Positions 1 to 10,000 of a stretch of DNA of 32,827 nt are shown here, piece by piece; position 1 is the stretch's first letter; the number at the start of each line of letters is the position of its first letter. Source of the DNA: Spirogloea muscicola (taxonomy: Eukaryota; Streptophyta; Zygnematophyceae; Spirogloeales; Spirogloeaceae). A program made the position numbers and the translations under genes. Location of the stretch: positions 385,891-418,717 of the forward strand of contig WELB01000034.1 of NCBI GenBank assembly GCA_009602725.1, read 5' to 3'. The notes under the pieces are model-generated. The model worked only from the letters and a program-made list of their open reading frames with translations, did no database searches and had not been told where the DNA came from.

Positions 1-177
1 GCCGCCGCCCGGCGCCTCCTCCGGCCAGCCCGCTTCCGTCGCCGCCGTCCGCCCCACCGGCTGCCCTTGCACAATCGTGCGAGCTGCTGGCCAGTGGGCC
101 GCGTCAGCCCCGCTGTCGCCCTCCGCGCGGCGCGCACGCCCGCGCGGGGCCTTGCCCCGGCACCCCCCAACGACGAG
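1..177 (+). other. GC-rich left edge, possible exon fragment
   Basis: This stretch is as GC-rich as the 5' exons of the recognised genes. One plus-strand frame is open from the window edge to a plausible donor (GAG followed by GTATAT, intron from 178), reading Arg/Pro/Ala-rich and ending in PPNDE. No known domain is visible. It could be the end of a first exon that begins outside the window, or a GC-rich promoter island of a gene to the left. I cannot choose between these. Confidence 0.2.
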
Positions 178-2948
178 GTATATTGGGCCGCTTATCATCC
201 AATACCCGTGGGTGGGGTGGCCCACTTCTGCATGAGGCGGGCTTGCTTCGCCGGCTAGAACAATTCTGCACATCACTTTAGGTGCTTGCCAACCACAGCC
301 CATGCCGCTAATGAGGAGCTTCCTTCTCGCCCTCTCTGGGCAAGAAGGCGCGACCGCTTGGCCATGCATGCTCCCACAAGCAGTACCTGTGCAGATCACT
401 GTAAACCGACCCTGTCGTCCGTGCTGCTCCATGTAAGGAGCCACTCCTCCCAGTTTTGCTCCAATGCTATATTTCTGTGTGCCCTCTGAGCTGGCGAATC
501 GAAGACATGGTCCTCGAGGAAGATTTTATTCTCCTACCATCCTGCCTCTCTCCTCTTATCCTGCTCTGTATACACCCTTGTCTAATTTTGCAATTTGTTA
601 GAAGCTGCCACTGCCGCATATTCTTATTGCCATTTCGGAAATGTCCCCTTGATGGTGCTCTCTGTTATTTTTCACACGCCGAAATTCTTCAGTCGCACGT
701 CCGCCATGCTCTTGCTGCTGCTGGTTGCCTCCGCTAGAGATCACGCTATTCCACAGCACCCTTCCAGACCTCTGGCTGTTAAACAGATACAGATTCTTAA
801 GATGAGCTGGTGCTCATGCTCTGCTGAGCCTGCGCTGGCTGCTGCTGCCTGCCTCAAAGTAAGTCGAATTCTGACGACCACCCCGGCAGGACAGGTCAGT
901 GGCCAGTACACGATGGACAGTTGAAATTGCTACTGAGAACTTGTGAGAACATTATCACATTTTCATGCATCCTGCCAAGGCATGTCATGATGGCCTCGCA
1001 TGATGAGGAGCTCTTATTCCAAATGCTGAGGCTTCTTTTGCTTGTTCTTCATGTGCTTGTAGGTCCTGCTTCAGAGTCTTTAGGCCTTGGCTCTGCACAT
1101 GTGTATGCATCTGCGTTCTGGCTGCTGTTTCATTGTTTGCAGGAAGAGCAGTGTTCCTGCTGCCACTCTGTCTGCTTTTGGCTGCTGACTAGAGATTACA
1201 TCAAGCCTCTGGGTAGACTTTTGTCCTTGCTCTGCTGTATGCCCGTGGTGCTGCCACACTCTGTCCAATCTATTGGGCTGGCCTTCTAAGCCACTGTTGT
1301 CAATGCTACTGCCTCTTTCGTGTTTATGTAAGGACTGCCCCTCTTTGTGTGTTCATTTGGGCGGCTAGCTTCTTACAGCCACTGCCTCTGAGAGGTGCTA
1401 AGTTCCTTTTCGCCTTGTCCTGGTCATCACTTTGTACTTTTGCCTTTGAATTGCGGGATACCTTACTGTGTAGTCCTGCAGCAACCACATTCTAGACTAT
1501 ATCGTAGCAGCAAATGCAGTCAATTTTCACCTTGCAAGTATGTGCTGTCTGTGTTCTCGCTGCTGCCTCCCGTATACCTGGTGGACGACTCCTTGGCTGC
1601 TGCCCAATCTTATGAAACAGGCTGTGGCTGTTGGTTAAGGGAAACGGAACTGTTGCTGTTGACTACGGGTGTCAATAATACAATAGGTTGTCACAAATAA
1701 TAGTTGTTCTGTCGAGTGCATATGAGCGTGTGTTGTCCACACATTCGGTCATTATTTGATTATTTGTATACCAATTTGCTTAGTTTAGGGGCTTGTCATT
1801 CTGAATGGTTAATTTCTGTTAGAAAGTGGCTGGGGAGTAAAGTTCTTCTGCCCCTGCTACATTGAGTTTAAAAGCTTATCTTGACTGGTGCTGTTGGATC
1901 TGGAAGGCCAGCTTAAAAAGACTGGACAAGTCTTGAAAAGAAGAATGCGCACAGCATGCATGGAATGAAAGAGGCCATAGAAGGCCAGTCCACTGCATAA
2001 ACAACAAAGAAACTTTGATGACGTATAAGGTGACAAAAGGAATACCACTGAGGGGATTTAATAAATTCTATTATTCTTTGCTTGGTAAGATCTGGGCCGC
2101 TGGAGCACCAAGGCGATAACCACAGAGCTACACAAGTGGCTACTTGAGACTGGTGCTTGATGAGCCAGCATTCGGAACAGCACTCTTCTCCCTCCTTTTT
2201 TCTTGAGCTTCTCTTTCTTGGGTTGGCTTCTCTTGCCCGCCCCGTCGGAGCCCAGAGTCGTGTGGCAGGCGCGGGCCTTCGCAGTGTCTCCAGAGCAAGC
2301 TTCCTGTGGCGTTTCTGCCACGCGGTTGCGCTGGCGCGACTGCAAGCAGCATACGCCACGTGTAAGCTGGCCCCTTCCGCCGCCAAATTTCGATTCCTGC
2401 TCAGGGAAGGCGTGCAGTGTGCATAGAATGGGTAGGAGGCTAGATCAAGCCACTACTCTAAGAAAATGCCTCCCACAATGGAAATGTACACTGGCCATTA
2501 GCGCCAAGTAAGCGCCAAGCTCAGCGCTGGCGCAAAGCGAGGCTCTCTGCGGAAATGGGCTAAGGTATCATCAGTGCGCAAGTAAGCCCAATCAAGAGAG
2601 AAGGGCGCGCCCATTGAGGGTAGGGGCTGGAAAAAGCCAGCCCAGAAAAGAATGGGCTGAGGTCCAAAAACAAGGGTAGTCCCTTCTAGGAAGGAACCCC
2701 TCTGTGGATCCTCGGTAGCGCCTGCCCCCTCGCATCCGGCCCCTTGATACCACCAGCCGCGCTTTCCTTCGTATCCACGACACGCCATTCCTTCCACTAC
2801 GCCGCCGTCTCGCTCCACACTCCAAAGCTACGCCCTCCAGTACCAGCGCCGAGCCCCTCGCCTTCTGCCGCTGGCCGCGGGGACCGCACCTCCTGCACAC
2901 CTGCCTGCACCGCCGTCGCCTGATTACCTTCACTTGGCGCTGCCAGCA
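178..2948. other. Spacer without a recognisable gene
   Basis: No reading frame here shows a recognisable domain. The first 1.7 kb is T-rich with many loosely repeated CTGCTGCCTC and TAGAGATTA-like words that recur at 5470-6300, suggesting decayed related repeats. Two copies of the dispersed hairpin repeat (about 2213-2240 and 2621-2662) lie in its right half, and a CCACGTGT G-box-like site is at 2356-2363. The last few hundred bases should hold the promoter and 5' UTR of the F-box gene that starts at 2949. Confidence 0.6.
2621..2662 (-). repeat. Dispersed hairpin repeat, inverted copy
   Basis: Read on the minus strand this is CCCATTCTTTTCTGGGCTGG, then CTTTTT, then CCAGCCCC. The perfect 6-bp GGCTGG/CCAGCC stem is the same as in the copies upstream of the branching-enzyme gene, but the loop differs. 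It lies about 290 bases upstream of the F-box/PP2 start codon. Confidence 0.6.
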
Positions 2949-4440
2949 ATGGCGAGTTGGTCAATGCGCTCGTGGGTGCCCCGCTTCCCCCTCGCCCAGC
3001 CGGCAGTGCGCGCAGCAGCCGCGGAGCCTGCCGCCCCCGCCGTCTCACAAGAGGCCGTGCGACCTGTCGATGCCGCCGCTGCGGACGGGCTCGAGGCTGC
3101 GTCGCCGCGCGAGGCATTCCCACTGCTGGACCTGCCTGACCACTGCATGGCGCTGGTGCTTTCACTCACGTCGCCGGCGGACGTGGGGCGGTCAGCTTGC
3201 GTCTGCCGCGCTCTCGCGGCCGCGGCGGCTTCTGACGAGCTCTGGGAAGCCTTCATTCCAAGAGGATACCGAGAGAAACTCCTGGCGGAGGGCTTCGACC
3301 CCAAGCTACGGGGCGGGGCCGCCTTTGCTGTTCTCACAAAAGGAGCCCTCACGGATGGCGGCAAGCAGCTCCTGGCGCTGGACCCCAGGTCCGGCTTGGT
3401 GCGCCTGACGGTGTCAGCTGCGCACAACCTCGGCATCGTGTGGGGCGACACACCACGGTACTGGGTCATGCAGCCAGGGGTGTCGGGCTCGGCCTTCGAG
3501 ACGGTGGCGCATCTTCTTGCAGTCTGCTGGTTTGAGGTGGGCCTCATGCGCATGCTGCTATCCTCCTCACTCCTGTGTCGGCATTGCACACCCCTTAGGA
3601 GAGCTTGGCCTCAATTGTTTGTTACATGGGCCCAGACTGCATGGGGCCGCATGGCAATACAGTGTTGGCTGGCCGTCTAAGAGGACATGACTGCCTCTGT
3701 TGGGAGGTTGCCGGAGAAATCTCATTGGCATCTCACTGGCAAAGCATCAGATGAAAGCATTTGAGCCCGACTTGCATCCTGCGCATCTGAGTTGCGACAG
3801 ACTCTCTCCTGCAGTACAGGGCTGTCTTTCTAGCCCCGCTTGCACCAGAACCCTCTGTTGTGAGTTCTGCAGTCGCTCGCGATTTGAGGCAGAGCACACA
3901 GCCCTTGTTCCAGCCGAGATCCCAGTTGCTTCTGGCAAAAGAGGACCGTTTGCCACTGTGCTAGGCGTCCTTTTGGCTGATTGAGGCTGGCAAAAAGTTG
4001 ATGACTTGATTTCTTTGCATGTGTGCTAGATGCGTGGAGAGGCAACCGTGCTGCTGCCGCCAGGCCGCTACTCGGTGGCGTGGCGTCTGTCACGGAACAA
4101 GGACACTCCTATGCTCTTTCAAAACGTGGTTGGGCTGCCTGTGACACATACCATGTTCAGCCCCTTCTCAAAGGAGCTTGACAGCGAAATCCTGGTGGGA
4201 GGCCCTGATGCAATCATTGGCTCAATAAGTGTTACGGCACACAGCGTGCCCCAACTTCCAGATTGGAAGGACTGCCCTGTGGGTGAGTTTCTTGTGGAAA
4301 GACCAGGCAAGGCGATGTTGTACCCTGACAAGGCCCTTACGCCTGTGGTTACTCAGCTGGCTCTTACAGAGCTGAAAGATGGCTCCTGGAAGCACGACCT
4401 CTACGTTGATGGTGTTGTTTTCCAGCAGCTGCCTCCATAG
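2949..4440 (+). CDS. F-box protein with PP2-like C-terminal domain
   Basis: Two exons, 2949-3536 and 4030-4440, encode 332 residues; the GTGGGC...TAG intron is phase 0. An Ala-rich leader is followed by an F-box at about residues 60-103 (LPDHCMALVLSLTSPADV, then a CVCRAL segment and DELWEAF), which in known members binds SKP1 within an SCF ubiquitin ligase. Residues about 135-332 resemble the PP2 (phloem protein 2-like) domain: DGGKQLLALDP, IVWGDTPRYW, AVCWFE joined across the intron to MRGEATVLLPPGRYSVAWRL. In Arabidopsis PP2-B/PP2-A13-type F-box proteins the PP2 part is a lectin-like substrate or glycan reader; that role here is inference. ATG 2949 is the first ATG of the open frame and has a good context (AGCAATGGCG). 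The substrate is unknown. The fusion order and total length match the plant family, so the domain call is strong. Confidence 0.85.
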
Positions 4441-4712
4441 GCCCTTCTCTTGGTGAGAGTTCCAAACGCGGCATTGCAAGACGCCATAGGAGCAGGGGGA
4501 GTGTGGGAGAGTGGGCATGGCACCTTTGGGTGAGAGCAGAGGACCTTCAAGGACTTCGTGGCATTTCCATGGGGCAAGGGGCTGTGCTTTATCAGGCCCT
4601 TGTACCATGGGGCCAACATCGCACCGGGAAATGAGGCAGGAAGGACAAGGCTAACTGCAGCGGCACGAGTTGCTCAATGCAGTGCTCAACAGCCCCTAGT
4701 CAATCGAACTTT

Positions 4713-4762
4713 ATTCATTCTTTTTTTGGGCTGGCCAATCACAGCCATCGCCCCTCTGCTGG
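4713..4762 (+). repeat. Dispersed hairpin repeat
   Basis: CATTCTTTTTTTGGGCTGGC precedes CAATCA and CAGCC, preserving a GGCTG/CAGCC stem with a changed loop. The following CATCGCCCC is also found, inverted, at 14965-15005. It lies about 270 bases after the F-box/PP2 stop codon. Confidence 0.55.
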
Positions 4763-5257
4763 ATCTATCTTCTTCAATCGCTCTGGACACGCATAGCATG
4801 AGGGTCGCACTGCAAGCGACAACTTTCTCTCACTAGTCTGCATAGACTGGACCAGCCCTTGTGCCTTGCTGTCACATCTATCCTGTGTTGTTCTTGAATC
4901 ATACCGGACTTGATTCCAAGTCCTCTCACCAACATAAGCTAAAAGTTGCCTAGATGCAAGTAACCACGTCATCTTGTATGCTGAAGACAGTGACGATGTC
5001 TATCTCAGAAAGGCCATGGTGCATGGAGTACTTGAGTTACACAATGAATAGGAAAGCATGGGTAGATACAGATATCCAGTCAGCAAGTAGTAATGTACCT
5101 ATATACGTGACTACATGAGTCACAGACGGGGACATGAGCAATAATTTATCTCCCTGTACTTCCTTACTTACACTAAATAGCGGCGTCTTCACAGCCACCT
5201 TAAATGCAATGAGCTTAATTGCAATGAGCGGTTGTTGGTGCCACTTGCTCGTTCGTG

Positions 5258-5286
5258 CACTCTTCTGGGCGGGTCTCTTCCCAGCA
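5258..5286 (+). repeat. Dispersed hairpin repeat, degenerate
   Basis: A diverged copy: CTTCTGGGCGGGTCTCTTCC followed by CAGC. The stem is reduced to CTGGG/CCCAG. It is placed in the family by position, T-rich lead and loop similarity only. Confidence 0.35.
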
Positions 5287-6023
5287 TTAGCTCACCACGT
5301 GGAGAAGCCTTTCTTGGTGAACATGACCGTGTTTGTGGACGATGGAAAAGTATCTGGTCATCTAGTGCTTATCAACTGTTATTGTCGAGGCCTGCCTCCT
5401 GGGAGCCTCGTCTGCCAGGAGAATGGCCCAGTAGAAATGACTAGCAAGCACTCCCTCCTCCATTTTTCGCTCCTTGGCTGCTGCCTCCAGGTTCCGTCAG
5501 GGCGACGCTTCTCCGCTCTCTAGTTATTCTGACTTGCACTTGCCAACTAGAGATTATTGAGCGCCTATTGCTGACGTCTTGGAGAATAGTTCACTGCTTT
5601 CTGCGCCATCCGGCCCTTTCGGACCTTGTACGTATATGTACAAGTTCCAGGTTCCAGCATCTGGCCCGACTGGTTGACGCGCGTCGTCGCAGTCGGGGGG
5701 GCAGCTTGGGGCACACTAGCATTCCGCATGCATTAATGGCATGTTACAGACTGCCACTCTTGCTTACTTTGCAGCGCTTGCTCTGGCTGTTTATCAGCAT
5801 GCTGGGCGCGCTCTAAGTCATGCCAGCTTCCAAGGCGGCGCTCCGGCTCCCCAAGTTCACCTGTCGGATCTGTATGTGCTCACCCGTGGGTACTAAGTTC
5901 AAACTGTTACCTTGGCCACCTTAGCACAGGGCTTCGTTTCATGTAGCCCTATTGTTTGCACTGGTTGCACTGAACAATGTATTGGCTTGAATCCAATCGG
6001 CCACCCTTTCATTTCTTTGCGCA

Positions 6024-6080
6024 CCGCGCGATTTTCCTCCTTTTGGGCTGGCCTCTCACAGCCAATGCCGTTGATTTGGA
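6024..6080 (+). repeat. Dispersed hairpin repeat
   Basis: CCTTTTGGGCTGGCCTCTCA followed by CAGCC; a GGCTG/CAGCC stem, with a TTTGG box downstream as in the 15157-15398 copies. Confidence 0.55.
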
Positions 6081-6388
6081 AGAGCTGTTCCCCGTCCTAG
6101 TAGATCAGTGAGCAGGCTGACTTCAACGCCGCTGGCTCGTTGGCTCAAGTCTACCGCATGCGACTCTCAGTATGCCTTCAGCAACGGCTGAAGGGATGTT
6201 CATGGCCCACGCTTTGCACCTGCGTGCTGGCCGTGCTCTCGCTGCTGCCTCTGACTTTTCGTCAGGGGGTTGTTTTCCGCTAGCTAGTCTGCCAGATTTG
6301 AGGCTCCTCACTCGTTGCCATCAAGTGATTCATCCTGCCCCAGCTTTGAGAATTGTGCTTCTGGCCCCTTCGTAGTTTGGCCCCTTCG

Positions 6389-6441
6389 ACCCTTGTCCAT
6401 TCTTTTCGGGCTGGCTTCACACAGCCCTTGCCCCCATTTGG
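6389..6441 (+). repeat. Dispersed hairpin repeat
   Basis: CCTTGTCCATTCTTTTCGGG leads into CTGGCTTCACACAGCC. The CCTTGTCCATTC lead is shared exactly with the two copies upstream of the branching-enzyme gene, 9 kb away. Confidence 0.6.
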
Positions 6442-7073
6442 GTACTGAGCTTCCCTCTGCATCGTCTACTATTTTTGTAATGTTTTGTAGTGTTTTGTGT
6501 TGTAGTCCTTTTTCCGGCTCCTCTTTTCTCTGGCTTTGGACATTGTCCATTCATTGGGAGATGCCACTTCTAGTAGATCGGCTCGGAGATGGGCTGGCTC
6601 GACCGCTTGGGCCTTTTTGCTGCGCGAGGCCACCGTGAGTTGCCACGTGGCCTCAGGTCGAAAAAGCCCGGATAAGCGCCACGTAGCGGAAGCTTTCGGC
6701 AGCTCCCCCTCCCGCTCGCTTGTCGTCATCCGGAGCGCCGGCCAGGCTGCCGCCGGGGTCCCGTTCCCACGAGCAGGCGTCCTCTGCGGGTCGCTGGACT
6801 CCTCGCTCATGGATCGCTGCAACGTAGACTGTGAGTCGCGTCGGCCTCCACTCCAGGTCAGCCACGTAGGACCTCCCGGGTGATAGTCCGAACGGGCACT
6901 GTGGGCCGTCATCCTTGTCACCCGCTCCGCGCAAGGTGACGCTCAGAGCCACGCCGCCGCTGCCGTCACCGCCGCCGTCGCGAGTCGCGGCGCCTCAGGC
7001 GGGCCGCCGCGCCGCCGCCGCTGCCGCTGGCGGGCATGGCGCACCGCTTCGGGCGCTCGGGGCCCTGGGCGTG

Positions 7074-10000
7074 ATGAGCCCTGGCTCCGGGGCGCCCTCC
7101 TCCTCGCCGCCCTACCCGCCCCGTCACGGCCGGCTCCGCACGGCATTCCGGGGCCAGCCGCTCCCGCCGCCGCGCCGGCGCGAGGGCCCGACGACGATGC
7201 GCGGCGCGGGCCCCGCGACCGTCACGGCCGGCCTAGGTGCGACACCCGCCGCGCTCCCCTCTGAGCACTGCAGCTCGCTTCGACGTCCACCTTTACGGCA
7301 TATCGAGCGCCCGGGAAGAGCATCCAGAGCCAAACCCGACGCCGACGTCTTTGCCGACGTTGCTGGCGTCGACTCTGGTGGTGGTCACAGTTGGCGTCAT
7401 TAACGTGGGCGCTTGGCAGCTTGGCCGCCTTGTTGTGGACCCTGATAGTGGGGTTTGGGATCCCCGGAGGGGCCTTGCAGGTGGCCTGCTGGGGGGCCTG
7501 CTGAAGGGGCAGGACGCCGGGGAGGCGACGCGGGCCAAGTACGCCGCCCAGGTGGCCGCCATCAGCGCGCAGGAGGGCGAGGTCGCGAGCCTGTCGGATT
7601 CGGAGCTGCAGGCCAAGACCGCCGAGTTCAAGGCCAGGCTGGGCCAGGGGGAGCCTCTGGACAGCGTCCTTCCCGTGAGTTTCGCATAAGCCTTCTCTAC
7701 CTCAGCAGAAGATGTGTGGCGCTGCCTGTTCCGGCAGGCCTCACTGACTGTCCACGAGCGCCCAACTTCTGGTGTAACCCATGACCTGAGATTCAGAAGC
7801 TCTACTTCTTGAATGAAATCGACGAGTGCTTTGGCTTGGTGCAGGACGCGTTTGCTGTGGTCAGGGAGGCGTCCAAGCGCGTGCTGGGCTTGCGCCCATT
7901 TGATGTGCAGCTGATTGGTGGGCAGTCAATCTAGCCTTCCACGCTGTACTGCCCTGCATCATGGCAGCCCGTAAGTGTGCTGAAGGATGGCGTGACTTGC
8001 AGCACAGTCTCTCAGGCCGTTGGCTTGGTGGCAGAATCATCAATTGTGTACAAGCGGTTGAGGTAAGACTCTTGGTGGGTCTTCAGGAGGGCTGGTGCTC
8101 CATAAAGGGCAGATTGCAGAGATGAGGACTGGCGAGGGCAAAACGCTGGTCGCGGTCCTACCGGCATTTGTCAACGCCCTCGCTGGGAAGGGCGTGCACA
8201 TTGTCACGGTGAATGACTACCTGGCAAGGAGGGACTGCGAGTGGGTGGGCCAAGTCCTCCGCTTTCTTGGCTTGCAAGTGGGCCTCATACAACGTGCGCT
8301 CTCACTCGTGGCTTTCCACTCAATCTGGCGTGCATGTGCATACTGAGGGCTGGCAGTAGGCTTGAAAAGATAAGGCCGTAGACGCCTGCCTTCGTTGGGC
8401 CCAACAACTAGTAGCTGAATCTCTGCCGGTTGCAATATGCAGAGGGCATGGATTCGGAACAAAGGCGCGCTAATTATGCAGCAGATGTCACGTATGTCAC
8501 CAACAGTGAGCTGGGCTTCGATTTTCTTCGTGATAACCTGGCCACCGTGAGTTCCAGGAGTTTATGACACTTTCCAACGTCGGCTACTGAATTAGTAGCT
8601 ATGCTCTAACCTCTGACTCCTGCTTGCTTTTAAGGTTCCTTCAAACCCCCAGGTGCCTGATTCTGCTCTAGGAGAATGAGCTCAGCTGCAGATTCTGTGC
8701 CTCAATACCCCATCAATTATAGGGCAAGAGGTTGTCTTGGGACTTGACAAATATCTTGCTGTAATTGCAGACAAGGTTCTGTGGTCTTATACTGTTGTCA
8801 TCATTGCTCCCTTGTTTTCTCTAGTCAAAGGACGAGCTTGTCTTGAGAGGATTCACTTACTGCATTATTGACGAAGTGGATTCCATCTTAATCGACGAGG
8901 CAAGGACGCCTCTCATCATCTCAGGCTCCGCTGATAAGCCTTCTGAGAAGTACTACAAGGCGTCACAGTTGGCTGATGCCTTCAAGAAGGATGTGCACTA
9001 CACGGTATGTGCAACTCTTGATGTGCACCTGCAATGCAAGGAGGTCAATGGTCAGCGTTAGCTGAACGTGAACCCCTCAGTCGGAGCCAAGCCCTTGATT
9101 GTTTTGCATGAACACGTGCTCTTGCTTGCCTGTCCCTTGCACTGAGAATTTACTCTTCTGAACTGCAGGTTGACGAGAAACAGAAATCTGTTCTGCTGAC
9201 AGAGGAGGGCTACGAAGCGGCTGAGGACCTTCTGAACTCAAAAGACCTCTACGATCCAAGGGAGCAGTGGGCGTCCTATGTCATCAATGCCATCAAGGCC
9301 AAGGAGCTCTTTCTGCGGGATGTCAATTACATTCTGCGCAACAATGAGGTCATGATTGTGGACGAGTTTACTGGACGGGTTATGCAGGTGCTCCATGACC
9401 TGACCTGATTGCGTGTGCACATTTTCTGTTGCTAGTACATATGCTTGGTAAGAGCCTTGGTTTACTTTCTATTGACGTTTGTTTTGAAAGTGTTTTTGGC
9501 TGTTACGTTGTGCTGAGGTTTGCTCGTGCAGGGGCGGAGATGGAGTGACGGCCTCCACCAAGCCATTGAGGCCAAGGAGGGAATAAAGATTCAGAACGAG
9601 ACTATTACGCTTGCATCAATCTCCTATCAGAATTTCTTCCTTCAGTACCCCAAGTTGTGTGGCATGACGGGAACGGCTGTGACCGAGGCCAATGAATTCA
9701 GCAGCATATACAAGCTTGCCGTCACAGAGATCCCCACCAACAAGGCAATGATCCGCAAGGTGAGGCTGATTGAAGCTGTTACACTTTGTGACAGGGAGCT
9801 GCACTAAGCAGGGATCAGTACAGTCAATTGCCATGAGAATCCTTCATTGAGCCTTACGATTTATAGTGTAAGCAGCAACTGCTTTGCTGGACCTCTGCCT
9901 TCTGTCCAGGACGAGTCAGACGTGGTCTTCCGGACAGAAGGTGGCAAGTGGAGGGCCGCTGTCGTGGAGGTGGCTCGGATGAACAAGATTGGCCGACCTG

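Larger units (their letters stand above)
4441..7073. other. Repeat-rich spacer upstream of SecA
   Basis: No supported gene. The region has several copies of the GGCTGG hairpin repeat (4713-4762, 5258-5286, 6024-6080, 6389-6441) and T-rich sequence with the same CTGCTGCCTC-type words as 400-1700. From about 6580 the sequence becomes GC-rich and has a CCACGTGG palindrome at 6643-6650, followed by Pro/Ala/Arg-coding GC-rich sequence leading to the SecA start; this is the likely SecA promoter and 5' UTR. Another CCACGTGG at 5295-5302 lies in the repeat-rich part. Confidence 0.6.

Noticed and set aside
5134-5523. 129-residue plus-strand frame
   Set aside because: It includes a copy of the dispersed repeat and T-rich repeat sequence, and has no domain.
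7237-7480. Open frame with a hydrophobic segment upstream of SecA taken as the true N-terminus
   Set aside because: It has no ATG and starts just after a stop. Splicing 7378-7480 instead gives a leader with an ATG and the exact conserved SecA1 start.
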